Source: Gammaproteobacteria bacterium
Lineage (GTDB): Bacteria > Pseudomonadota > Gammaproteobacteria > Pseudomonadales > UBA5518
Reading direction: 5' to 3'
Assembly: GCA_016705365.1 (NCBI GenBank)
Contig: JADIYI010000008.1
Span: forward strand, 1,054,001-1,118,000
Length of the DNA: 64,000 nt
Positions 8,488 to 17,372 of this stretch are shown in pieces. A model generated the notes under the pieces. The model was not told the origin of the DNA and made no database searches. It was given only the letters and a program-made list of their open reading frames with translations. Position 1 is the stretch's first letter. Each line of letters starts with the position of its first letter. The position numbers and the translations under genes are program-made.

Positions 8488-11400
8488 ATGCAGCAAACTA
8501 CCGTCGGCACGATCGCTCACAACTGGAACTTCACTCCTGACTTCCCCACATTGCCGCCCAACCTCATCGAGCGACCTCACCTATTGCAGACAATGGTGGA
8601 CGTGCTCGCTGGTGAGACTCTCGTCCTCTTTCTTGAGGGGGAGGAGGGCGACGGGGCTACGACTACCTTGGCGCAGTTTTGCCACGCCTACCCGTCGGAC
8701 ACGTTTTCGCTGTTTATTAAGCCGGCAAGCCGAATGGCATACAGCCTCGACTACCTTAGGCTCGCACTGGCGGAGCAGTTCTACTGGCATGTATTCGGGG
8801 AGTCCCTGAACAAGGACCCGCTAACAGAGAGCGAGTTCAACAATCTTAAGCTCAGGGTCCTGAGCAAGCACCGGGGTCGAACGCTCTACTTCGTCGTCGA
8901 CGGCCTCCACCAAATTCCACTCGAAGATCGCCGTGTCATCACATCCATCTTTACCGATCTGTTGCCAATTGGAGCGGGGCGGTGCCGGCTAATCGTTACT
9001 GGTCAGCAAAGCGCATTGACCGGCTACCTTCACAGCAGCGTCAAGTCTAAGCCATATCAATTGCTGAAGCTCAGACTCGAGGAATGCAGGAGCTTCCTTT
9101 CGGATACCGGAATCGACGACGCAGAATGCGGAAAAATCTACGAGCTCTGCAAATACGGGAGCCCAGGACGTCTCGCGGTCGTGCGTCGACTGCTGCTCTC
9201 GGGGACGCCGCTTTCGAACATCTTGGAAACGGACCCGACCAAGTATCTGGAGTTTGTCAAGCTTGAGTTTGACATTCTGGGTGATCTGGGCGAAAGCGAA
9301 CTGCTTGTCGTTTCATTAGTCGCTTTCTCCAAGATGTCACTAACGCTCGCAGACTTAGTTGCAATGGTCAAGAATGAGCCGGAGGAAGTTCGCAACACGA
9401 TCGCGAAGTGTCAGTTCTTGTACACATCCGCAGTGAATGCGGTCGAGTTCATTTCCGAAACCCATAGGCACGTTGCTGGCAAGAAGCTTGATCGACTAAA
9501 GCGGCAGGCACTTACTGCTCAACTGGAGTACCTTCAACAGAACCCTAGCAGCGAAGCGTCTTTGCGCTACTTGCCTGTCTACTTCGAGACGCTGAATCAA
9601 CAGGAGGCAATACTGGCGTTGCTGTCCAAGGAGCACTACGGGCATTTGCTGGAGAGCACGCAATCGTTCTCTGCACTGCGCGCGCGGGCAGAGATGGGCG
9701 CGAAGAGCGCTGCAAGTCTCCAGCGAATCCATGACGTTTTCAAGTTCTCGCTGCACAGGTCTCTCTTCTCCAGCGTCAGAACAGCCGAGGGTTCATCGGC
9801 TAGGATCAAGGCACTTGTGGCCATGGGAAAATCGAATACCGCGCTGGCGCTGGCCAATGCAGAGGCGACGAAGGAGGATCGACTGGAATTGCTTAGCGCC
9901 TTTGCACGGCGTGTCACAGAGCGCAGGGGCGAAATCGAGCCGGAATTGTTGGCATACATTGGTACGCTCATCCGCGACGTAAATTTCAGCGATCTTGGCG
10001 ACAAGGCCATCAAGATCGCCGCTGACGTCCTTGTCTTTGATGCAGATGCGGCTATCGGGATCATCGAATCCGCGGTAAAAGGAGCTACCGCTGCAGTCAA
10101 GGATGCTGCCTACACGGAGCTTTCCATATCCGCATCTCTAGCCAAGCTCAAGTATCAGACAAAGATTGATGACAAAGCACGGGCGCGAATTTCCGATGAG
10201 GCACTACAACAAGTCGCGCTTTCCTTCGAGCTTGTCGCCGAGCGTTTAGATGCCCGCGAACTGGTCAGCACGCTGGCCAATATGCCGGCAGCGCACCAAG
10301 TTTTTTTCTTGCGGTCCTTTGTCAACATCAAGCGACGGGACCCCAAGATACTCGATCTCGTTGAACTCGGCCTCGACACGATCATCCGGGAGACTGAGTA
10401 CATTCCGAGGGCGAAGGACTTGGCCGACCTGTGTGCTCCATTCATGGTTCCCATCGAAAACCACACTCGGCTTCGCCATCTCGTGGCCCGCTTCGACAGC
10501 CAGTTGGGGCTGGTTGCCAAGGCGGCTCAATCGAAGGACCTGACGGTTCTTGCGATGCGACTTGCGGCAGCCGAACACCAGTACGACAAGCGCCTAGCGC
10601 GCGACCGCATCGAGCAGGCGTACTTTGACGTCAGCGACATCAGGACGCCTGAAGTTCAGATGGAGTGCTTTGCCATCATGTTGGGGGCGCTATCACGACT
10701 GGATAATGATGATCAGCTCGAAAAGGAGGACGGCTTCAGGGCTGTCGTGAAAGCGGACTTAGGTAAGCTCCTAGATATTGTTTTGAAGGACACGGCCGAC
10801 CACATCAGTACCGTATCGCCCGTTTTGAAGGTGCTGGCCGCAGACGACTGTGAGGTAGCCTTGGAGCTTGCATCTCGGCTCAACGTGATGCCTCGTCGGG
10901 ATGTCGCATACGAGAGCGTGGCGAGCGTACTCGTTGCGCAGCCATACACCGAAACGAGGCTCGCCTCGGTAAAGAAAGCACTTGAGTGCATCACCAACGT
11001 AGACCACCGAGCCCGGGCTACTGTTGCGTTGCTCGGGGCACTGGACCCCAACCCCACTAAGTCAGATTGGGTGCCGCATCTGGAGGAGTTTCGTCACCAT
11101 TTGTTGCGCGGTCACCAGTTGGGCCATTGGGATTGCTGGATGGTCAGGGCGTCAGCAGCCGCGAAGTGTGAATTCCCGATGGAACTCTTCGTGGACCGGG
11201 TCAAAGAAGCTGCGAGTCGCGTTGCTTCTCCGCTTGAAGAAAGCAATCTTTACTTCCAGGCCGCTGAGACGCTTGCCGAGTCTGCGCCGGATCGTGCCCA
11301 GAGTTACTATGATCAGGGTGCTCGGGTTGCCGCAACCACCCCGTTCAGCACTGCTGCGACCTGCAAGCTCTTTGAGCTCTGTCTATCGTTGGTTGGGCGC

Positions 11401-13392
11401 GCGATGGCCCCCCTGGCTCGGGCGGGACTCCTGGATGACGACAAACTCAGCCGTCACGCACGACTGGTCGATCACCTGCCGGGCATAATCCCGCGAATTC
11501 GCGTGTTGAACGAGTTTGCTGAACGTATGTGGTGCGCGGAACGAACGGACTTGGCGAACAGGGTAGTTCAAGAGCAGTTGCGCCCCCTGCTTGAGGAAGC
11601 GCGACTGGTCCATGCTTCGGTAGCTCGTCTGGCGATAGCAATCGCGTTTCCCTCTGTGTGCGTGTCGCATATCAAGCTCGCGCTGCCCCTTCTCAAAGAT
11701 TTGCCCGATGTGGAAGCCGACGACGCGCTTGTCAACGCAGCTATGCTTAGGTTTAGGCATCTACCAAGTACAGAGCCTGACGTAAACGGTCGCTTCGACC
11801 ATACTCGGCTAAACGCCGCTGACATTGTCGACGTGATTGAGATGCTGCAATTCGCCCGAATGGATTCGAGTATTTTCGGGTTGATGAAGGCTATGGTCGA
11901 GGCAATCAACGACAAGAAGAACCGCACTCGGTTCACTGCCCAGCAGAAGGCGGACTGGTCTACTCGCTTAAAGGCGATAGTCGACGATAAGCTGCCCGAT
12001 CCGCGCAACATTCAGCACATCGGATACAAGGTCGTGTGCATGACCCAGGTGTACGCGCTTGTGGAAACACCATGGCCGCAGTGGGAGGAGTTGGAGAGGC
12101 AGACGGAGACAATCGGCAATTGCGCAGATCGGGGCTACATCTTCGGCGGCTTGGCCGTGGCGCTTCCCGCCAAATTCCTGACTCACCGTAAGAGGCTGCT
12201 TGAGCGCGCTGTTGCAGAGATTCAGAAGATTCCGTCGCCCATCGACCGCCTGTCGCACTTGCAAGGATATGCGCAGGAGGCTCACGCCAACAACTCTGCC
12301 GCCTCCGCGCGGGAGTGTCTTAAGTTAGCGATGAAGTTATCTGTGGAGATTGAGGACAACGCTCGTTCGTCTCAGCATAGAGGCGAACTGATCGACATTG
12401 CTGACCAGATTGACCCGGGGTTCGCAAACGAGCTCATCGAGCTTGTCGACGATGATCCAGCGAGAGCCCAGCTGAAGATCGACGCCAAGCACGCCGCAGC
12501 CGTTGCCAAGGCAAAGCGGGAGATGGCCGATGCGAAGCAAATCAAGGACATAACCAAGTGGGACCTAGAGATGCTTCCCTCTGCTGCATGGAAGAACCTC
12601 GCGGCGCTTGAGGCGGGCCGCCTTGAAGTCAAGCCACTTGACGTGATGACTCAGTTCGTCACGTTGTCAGCAGGGGGGACAATACAGGACGCCTACCCGG
12701 TGCTATCGTGGCACCTGACCAATCTGGACAGGAAGTTCCGGCAACCGCAGGACATCGTCTCGCATATCGTTCCCGTCTGCGAAGCTCTGCTGCTATCGGC
12801 AGAACTTGCTCAATCCATCATGAGTAAGGTCTCTGGTCGTCCTGACAATGTGCGCGAGGATGCGCAGGAGAACGGCTTGGTGGTACGCAGGAAGACGCGC
12901 GCAGAGGCCATCGAATTTATTGAGCGGTGGATTCGTGACAATGCAAGGGAGCACATTACATACTGCGACGCCTATTTCTCGAGCAGGGACATTCCGTTGC
13001 TACGTCTTTGCCTGGCGCAAGCGCCTGATTGCAAAGTTTTCGTGATTGCCAGCAAGCCCCACTTAGTCGAGAACAAGGAACACACAGAAGAGCCATTCGA
13101 GAAGGTATGGAGGGCGCAGAGCGATCAGACTCCGCCGGAGACCGAAATCATTGCTCTTGCGTATGCGGATTTGCCCGGTAAGCATGTTCTACACGACCGC
13201 TGGCTACTTACTAAGGATGCAGGGTTAAGGTTGGGAACATCCTTTAACTCCTTGGGCGAAGACCGCCTCTCGGAGATGTCAGAGATGGAGCCTAGCCAAG
13301 TGGCGGCCGTTCAGGAGCAGATCGGGAAGTACATCGCAAGACAGCGCGTCATCGACGGTGATCGTATCCAGTACAGCGGCTTCACACTCTAA
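8488..13392 (+). CDS. very large NTPase-like protein with phospholipase-D-like C-terminus, putative defence protein
   Basis: The protein is 1634 residues from ATG 8488; an in-frame TTG at 8446 would overlap the preceding gene. The N-terminus resembles a STAND/NACHT-type P-loop domain. FLEGEEGDGATTTL (about residues 48-61) sits where Walker A belongs but has alanine in place of the lysine. A Walker-B-like LYFVVDGLHQIP follows near residue 150. Most of the rest (about 350-1450) is helical and reads like a long alpha-solenoid. The C-terminal 150 residues look like a phospholipase-D fold: a helix, FVIAS, then HDRW at residue 1569 and GTSFNSLG, an HKD half-motif with arginine for lysine. It lies just downstream of the type I restriction operon. 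No named system is assigned. The role as sensor plus nuclease is inference from architecture and location. Confidence 0.7.
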   Translation: MQQTTVGTIAHNWNFTPDFPTLPPNLIERPHLLQTMVDVLAGETLVLFLEGEEGDGATTTLAQFCHAYPSDTFSLFIKPASRMAYSLDYLRLALAEQFYWHVFGESLNKDPLTESEFNNLKLRVLSKHRGRTLYFVVDGLHQIPLEDRRVITSIFTDLLPIGAGRCRLIVTGQQSALTGYLHSSVKSKPYQLLKLRLEECRSFLSDTGIDDAECGKIYELCKYGSPGRLAVVRRLLLSGTPLSNILETDPTKYLEFVKLEFDILGDLGESELLVVSLVAFSKMSLTLADLVAMVKNEPEEVRNTIAKCQFLYTSAVNAVEFISETHRHVAGKKLDRLKRQALTAQLEYLQQNPSSEASLRYLPVYFETLNQQEAILALLSKEHYGHLLESTQSFSALRARAEMGAKSAASLQRIHDVFKFSLHRSLFSSVRTAEGSSARIKALVAMGKSNTALALANAEATKEDRLELLSAFARRVTERRGEIEPELLAYIGTLIRDVNFSDLGDKAIKIAADVLVFDADAAIGIIESAVKGATAAVKDAAYTELSISASLAKLKYQTKIDDKARARISDEALQQVALSFELVAERLDARELVSTLANMPAAHQVFFLRSFVNIKRRDPKILDLVELGLDTIIRETEYIPRAKDLADLCAPFMVPIENHTRLRHLVARFDSQLGLVAKAAQSKDLTVLAMRLAAAEHQYDKRLARDRIEQAYFDVSDIRTPEVQMECFAIMLGALSRLDNDDQLEKEDGFRAVVKADLGKLLDIVLKDTADHISTVSPVLKVLAADDCEVALELASRLNVMPRRDVAYESVASVLVAQPYTETRLASVKKALECITNVDHRARATVALLGALDPNPTKSDWVPHLEEFRHHLLRGHQLGHWDCWMVRASAAAKCEFPMELFVDRVKEAASRVASPLEESNLYFQAAETLAESAPDRAQSYYDQGARVAATTPFSTAATCKLFELCLSLVGRAMAPLARAGLLDDDKLSRHARLVDHLPGIIPRIRVLNEFAERMWCAERTDLANRVVQEQLRPLLEEARLVHASVARLAIAIAFPSVCVSHIKLALPLLKDLPDVEADDALVNAAMLRFRHLPSTEPDVNGRFDHTRLNAADIVDVIEMLQFARMDSSIFGLMKAMVEAINDKKNRTRFTAQQKADWSTRLKAIVDDKLPDPRNIQHIGYKVVCMTQVYALVETPWPQWEELERQTETIGNCADRGYIFGGLAVALPAKFLTHRKRLLERAVAEIQKIPSPIDRLSHLQGYAQEAHANNSAASARECLKLAMKLSVEIEDNARSSQHRGELIDIADQIDPGFANELIELVDDDPARAQLKIDAKHAAAVAKAKREMADAKQIKDITKWDLEMLPSAAWKNLAALEAGRLEVKPLDVMTQFVTLSAGGTIQDAYPVLSWHLTNLDRKFRQPQDIVSHIVPVCEALLLSAELAQSIMSKVSGRPDNVREDAQENGLVVRRKTRAEAIEFIERWIRDNAREHITYCDAYFSSRDIPLLRLCLAQAPDCKVFVIASKPHLVENKEHTEEPFEKVWRAQSDQTPPETEIIALAYADLPGKHVLHDRWLLTKDAGLRLGTSFNSLGEDRLSEMSEMEPSQVAAVQEQIGKYIARQRVIDGDRIQYSGFTL

Positions 13393-13616
13393 TGAATCCG
13401 GCTGGAGGACATCTAGGTTCGTCGTCGATGTTGTTACCGACTGAGGAGTTGTCTGCAATCATTGGGGCTGCCAACGGAGATGTGAGCATCTGGAAGCCGT
13501 ACACGGACCGTATGGCTTCTATCGAAACACACGGCCCATATGGTCACCAGTACGGACGACAGGCGGATCAAACTCCAATTGCTCGATGCGATTGTAGGCA
13601 AGTCCGTTCGGTTTGA
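13392..13616 (+). CDS. possible small coupled ORF, 74 aa
   Basis: The ATG overlaps the last base of the preceding stop codon (TAATG), a typical coupling arrangement. However, the 74-residue product has no recognisable features, and a different frame carries equally protein-like sequence from about 13545. This may be the remains of a downstream partner gene broken by a frameshift. Apart from it and the repeat fragment at 13880, I see nothing in the 570 bp before 13963. Confidence 0.2.
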   Translation: MNPAGGHLGSSSMLLPTEELSAIIGAANGDVSIWKPYTDRMASIETHGPYGHQYGRQADQTPIARCDCRQVRSV

Positions 13617-13879
13617 AAAAAAAGAGAATAGAACGACTTATCCTATCCAAAGCCTTTGTCGCCCCTGCGTGGGAAGCGCGGCGGTATTTCAAATTTATCA
13701 AGAGAGATTTTCGTGAGGGACGTTGACCTGAGTCCATCCAATCCCTCCCCAAACTCATTCCGAAGGCGGGTGGCCGTGCAATTCATCCGCCGATTCGGGA
13801 GCTGTGCAGATCCCAATAATAATATGCTCAAGTTTTTAGATCGATGGTGAGGGTCGCTTCCATCGAGCGATGCTGGAAG

Positions 13880-13925
13880 CATGACAAGTGCGCTTGCCTC
13901 GCGCTGCAGTTGGCGCGCCGGGCGG
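13880..13925 (+). repeat. fragment of the dispersed accessory-region repeat, copy E
   Basis: A short stretch (AAGTGCGCTTGCCTCGCG, then GCAGTTGGCGCGCCG) matches the first block of the long repeats at 7661, 19436, 22036 and 23776. The later blocks are absent. As with the other copies, it lies just upstream of an accessory gene. Confidence 0.45.
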
Positions 13926-13962
13926 GCTATAGGACCGTACATAGACAAATGAAAGGGAATCA

Positions 13963-14880
13963 TTGAGTGTGAGCTCAGGAGTAATGATCTTCGAGGGCAT
14001 GCGGGTGGGTGTCTTACCTGGTGACTTCACCATTAGCGCTGATGAGTCCGGTGCGGCCGATGCCCGATTGATCTTGTCTACTGCCTACAACGTGCTGCCG
14101 ATATGGTTGCGAATCGCAAGCGACAACCTAAAGGCTGCAAAGAATGCCTCGGACTCAATCGGTCAGAAATGGGGGCTGGATGAGGGCGCAAATCGAGAAC
14201 TGCTAATTGCGGAGCTGGAGTCGTCGTTGCAGGTTTTTGTCGCGTGCGGAATTGCACTCGACGCGTTATACGACCAGCTTCGACCATATGCGAAGATATC
14301 GGAGGAAGAGCTTGAACGTTGGCGGAAAAATCAGACATCGCGGGCTGCGCAGATTGCAGAAGTCGCAAGGAGAGTTTTTCGGCTCAACAATGAGCTTTCA
14401 ACTGCGTTCAAAAGGAATATCTCGGGGATCATCAAAATGCGGGATGATGCTGTTCATCCGTCATTGAAGTTGCGTAATGCGTGCACAAGGCCAGATATAC
14501 CGGTTGGAGTGGATTGGAAGTTCGTAGCCTATAGATATTCCAATAGCCGCACGTGTTTCGAGTCGACGATGCAGATGCTCATCTATCTGTACGAAAATAA
14601 ATGTGGCGAACCTTGCGTTGACGAACAGTTAGAGAATGTATTCAAGGCGCTTCTAGAATTGGGCGTGGTGCAACTCACGTCCCCGGCGGCCACCTCAAAC
14701 TCCCCCATCCGTGGCCAGGTCAAATTCCCCCATCTGAGGCGGCGGGACGGGTGGATGGTTACACGCTGTCGGCGCGCTTCGCAACTCGCGCCGCGGCTTC
14801 GCGCAGTCGCCAGCTCTTGCCCTCGAACTTCAGCAGATGCGCGTGGTGCATCAGCCGGTCGAGCAGCGGTGTCACGATGA
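13963..14880 (+). CDS. HEPN-like protein, 3' end replaced by IS21 insertion
   Basis: The start is TTG 13963 or GTG 13969, behind AAAGGG. The native part covers about 239 residues, is largely helical, and contains MRDDAVHP, with R160 and H165 giving an Rx4H motif as in HEPN RNases. At 14681 an IS21-family element interrupts the gene. The present frame runs on for about 65 residues of IS sequence to 14880. Removing the IS and one copy of the 7-bp target duplication restores a 250-residue protein ending in STSIGKSCDDG with its stop at 17261-17263. The loss is only about 11 native residues, so activity may survive. The HEPN assignment rests on the motif and helical character only. Confidence 0.6.
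   Translation: MSVSSGVMIFEGMRVGVLPGDFTISADESGAADARLILSTAYNVLPIWLRIASDNLKAAKNASDSIGQKWGLDEGANRELLIAELESSLQVFVACGIALDALYDQLRPYAKISEEELERWRKNQTSRAAQIAEVARRVFRLNNELSTAFKRNISGIIKMRDDAVHPSLKLRNACTRPDIPVGVDWKFVAYRYSNSRTCFESTMQMLIYLYENKCGEPCVDEQLENVFKALLELGVVQLTSPAATSNSPIRGQVKFPHLRRRDGWMVTRCRRASQLAPRLRAVASSCPRTSADARGASAGRAAVSR
14681..14717 (+). repeat. IS21 left terminal inverted repeat
   Basis: The sequence starts CCCCGGCGGCCACC and continues through CAAACTCCCCCA to GTGGCCA. It matches the reverse complement of the other end with one extra base and a few mismatches. It is preceded by the target duplication CTCACGT. Confidence 0.85.
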
Positions 14881-15526
14881 CCACGTCGCCCAGCAGTGTG
14901 GCCCAGTCCTCGACCGGTCGGTTGGACGTGATGATCGTCGAGCGTTTCTCGTAACGGCTCATCAGCACGTCGGCGAGTTCGTCGCCGGCGCTGGCCGGCA
15001 AGCGGCGCAGGAACAGATCGTCGATGACGAGCAAGTCGGCGGCTTTGAGCTGTGCGCGGTGCTTGCGCAATTCGCCGAGTTCGCGGGCCTCGTGGATGTC
15101 CTCGATCAGCGTGTGTGCCTCGCGGTAGAGCACGGTGTAGCCGCGCCCGGCGGCGAGCTGCGCCAGCGCCTTGGCGCAGTGACTCTTGCCCAGGCCCGGC
15201 GCGCCGATCAGCAGCGTGTCCTCGCGCGCCTCGATGAACTTCAGCGTGGCGAGCTCCAGCACCGCACGCCGCGGCAGGCGGGGGTTGTAGGTCCAGTCGA
15301 AGTCCTTGAGGTCCTTGCGCTCGGGCAGCCCCGAGAGCGCGAAGCGCCGCTGCAGCAGCCGCGAGCGGCGCCGGTCGAGCTCGTCCTGCACCAGGCAGCC
15401 GAAGGCCTCGAGGAAGTCCATTTCGTGGCTCGCAACCGCCAGCGCGCGCGCCGACAGGGGCGCGATCATGCCCGAGAGACGCAGCGAGCGCAGGGCCTGT
15501 TCCAGTTCGGTGATCGACATACTCAT
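14759..15526 (-). CDS. istB: IS21-family transposition helper ATPase IstB
   Basis: The product is an AAA+ ATPase of 255 residues that assists the IstA transposase in target capture. Walker A is GAPGLGKS (residues 108-115) and Walker B is LLVIDDLF; a sensor segment TIITSN follows. The length is normal for the family. It lies 17 bases downstream of istA on the same strand. The start ATG has an acceptable GGAGAAATC ribosome binding site upstream. Confidence 0.97.
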   Translation of the reverse strand: MSMSITELEQALRSLRLSGMIAPLSARALAVASHEMDFLEAFGCLVQDELDRRRSRLLQRRFALSGLPERKDLKDFDWTYNPRLPRRAVLELATLKFIEAREDTLLIGAPGLGKSHCAKALAQLAAGRGYTVLYREAHTLIEDIHEARELGELRKHRAQLKAADLLVIDDLFLRRLPASAGDELADVLMSRYEKRSTIITSNRPVEDWATLLGDVVIVTPLLDRLMHHAHLLKFEGKSWRLREAAARVAKRADSV

Positions 15527-15543
15527 CGGGTGATTTCTCCGTC

Positions 15544-17088
15544 TCAGTGGTGTGGGGTCGAGGGCCCCGGGTTGGTGCTCTGGGCGTGGTGCTCCCAGAA
15601 CGTGTGGTACTCGTCGATTTGCCGGATCGCCTCGCCCGCTTGGGCGAGCGTCGGCGCCGGTGTCTCGGGCGTCTCGGCCGCACGCCGTTCGAGGAGGCGC
15701 TTGAGGGCCTGGTAGGACGGCACCGCCAGTCCGAGTACGGTGGTGCTCGCGGCCTCGATGTCGGCGCGGGCGTAGTGACGGGGCAGTTGGGCCAAGCCGT
15801 AGATTGCCCGCTGCCCGGGACGTCCGAGGCGCGCAAAGATCTCGCCGGCGAGCCGCGCGCTGGCCGGCCCGATGCGGTCGACTTTGGCGAGCAGTCGTGC
15901 GGTCTCGCGCGAGGGGTTGAAGAGCCGATCGGCCTCGGGCAGTACGAACGTGCCCTTGCGCGTGGCCTTGGCGTGTCGTCGCAGCACCCGGCCCTGCTCG
16001 TCGAGGATCTCGATCTCGCCCGCGTAGAGGCGCACCGTCACCTGGGTATGCGGCGCTGCCGGCAGCGCCGCGTAATACGACCCTTGCACCTGCACCAGCC
16101 CGCTGTCATCGACAGTACGCACCTCCTGGCGGAAGAAGCGGAAGCCCGTCAGCGGCAGCGCCTTGAGGTGCGCACGCTCCTCGGCGTACATCGCCAGCAC
16201 CTGACGCTTCTTGCGCCCGTGGATGCGCGGGGCCGCCCAGCGCTCCTCCCAGTGCGCGAGGTAGGCGTTCTGCGCCTCGATCGACTCGAAGCGCCGCCCC
16301 TTCAGCGCCGTCGACTGGGTGTGCTGGATCGCGTTCTCCACGGTGCCCTTGCGGTCGGGATCCCCGACGCGCGCCGGGTCTGCCACGGCGCCATAGTGTC
16401 CGAGCAGCGCCGCATACACCGGATTGAGCTCCGGCGCGTAGAGATCGGGGCGGATCACGCCCTGCTTGAGGTTGTCGAGCACGACGTAGGCCACAGATCC
16501 GCCGAATGCCCTGAACGCCTCCTCGTGCAGGCGTGCCCATGTCTCCTGGTCGGCTTTCCAGGCCACCTTGCGGAAGCTCTTGCCCGAGTACTTGAGCGTC
16601 ATCACGAACAACTGCGGGCGGCGGTACTTGCCGTTGGCGGCGAGCGTCAGCGCGCCTTGCCCGAAGTCGACCTGCGCCTCCTCGCCGGGCGCGCTCTCGA
16701 GCACATCGAAGCGCTCGGGATCCCGCCGCTTGAGCGTGCCGACGAAGCGCTTGACCGAGTTGTAGCGGTGGACGAAGTCGTACTCGTCGACGAGGTCCTG
16801 GTAGATCGCCATCGCGTTGCGACCCTGCGCCACCTGCTGCTCGATCCAGCCACGGTGCGGCTCGCAGGCCGACTGAACCGGCGCGGGCGGCGGAGCCGGT
16901 GGCCGGGGTGGGGGAATTTGATCGGCCACTTCCTGCGAGCCGGTGGCCATGGGGGAATTTGCCGACAGGGCGTAGCGGCGGATGGTCTTGCGATCGACGC
17001 CGGTGCGCCGCGCAATCTCGTGCTGGCTCTCACCGCGTGCCAGTAGCGTGGCAATGGTGATCTGCAAATGTGGCTTCAAGACGTTCAA
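15544..17088 (-). CDS. istA: IS21-family transposase IstA
   Basis: This is a 514-residue DDE transposase. The N-terminal helix-turn-helix spans about residues 8-42 (GESQHEIARRTGVDRKTIRR). A proline-rich linker (about 58-70) follows, then an integrase catalytic core with D141 (AQVDFG), D204 (VVLDN) and E250 (GTVENA). The C-terminal domain is beta-rich, as expected. The frame is complete. Confidence 0.97.
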   Translation of the reverse strand: MNVLKPHLQITIATLLARGESQHEIARRTGVDRKTIRRYALSANSPMATGSQEVADQIPPPRPPAPPPAPVQSACEPHRGWIEQQVAQGRNAMAIYQDLVDEYDFVHRYNSVKRFVGTLKRRDPERFDVLESAPGEEAQVDFGQGALTLAANGKYRRPQLFVMTLKYSGKSFRKVAWKADQETWARLHEEAFRAFGGSVAYVVLDNLKQGVIRPDLYAPELNPVYAALLGHYGAVADPARVGDPDRKGTVENAIQHTQSTALKGRRFESIEAQNAYLAHWEERWAAPRIHGRKKRQVLAMYAEERAHLKALPLTGFRFFRQEVRTVDDSGLVQVQGSYYAALPAAPHTQVTVRLYAGEIEILDEQGRVLRRHAKATRKGTFVLPEADRLFNPSRETARLLAKVDRIGPASARLAGEIFARLGRPGQRAIYGLAQLPRHYARADIEAASTTVLGLAVPSYQALKRLLERRAAETPETPAPTLAQAGEAIRQIDEYHTFWEHHAQSTNPGPSTPHH

Positions 17089-17185
17089 CTCCTCGCTCCC
17101 CGGGCAAAAGGGGAGCAGCGTAAACGTCCCGCAACAACCGCCGGCGGATGCCGGCCGGTCAGCTCACAGGTGGGGGATTTTCAAG

Positions 17186-17221
17186 TGGCCACAGGTGGGG
17201 GAGTTTGGGTGGCCGCCGGGG
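17186..17221 (-). repeat. IS21 right terminal inverted repeat
   Basis: The sequence reads TGGCCACAGGTGGGGGAGTT and on to GGCCGCCGGGG, the inverted counterpart of the left end. It is followed directly by the target duplication CTCACGT at 17222-17228 and then the last 35 bases of the interrupted HEPN-like gene. Confidence 0.85.
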
Positions 17222-17372
17222 CTCACGTCAACCTCGATCGGAAAATCGTGTGATGACGGATGAAGATGTTAGGTACTGGTCGTCTTGTTTGCTGCACTGT
17301 TGACTGGGTTAAATTTGCGGGTTTCATTCAGGAAGAAGCGATAGATTTGACTTCTCGCTGAGGAGCGATAGC

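Larger units (their letters stand above)
14681..17221 (-). mobile_element. intact IS21-family insertion sequence
   Basis: The 2541-bp element carries istA and istB on the minus strand. Imperfect terminal inverted repeats begin CCCCGGCGGCCACC at both ends, followed by an internal second copy of the TGGCCA...TCCCCCA unit, as is usual for this family. The direct repeat CTCACGT (14674-14680 and 17222-17228) is a perfect 7-bp target site duplication. Both transposition genes have full reading frames and intact motifs. The insertion is probably recent and the element potentially active. Confidence 0.95.

Noticed and set aside
15547..17046. 499-aa plus-strand ORF opposite istA
   Set aside because: istA has a complete HTH and DDE triad; the opposite frame has no family features.
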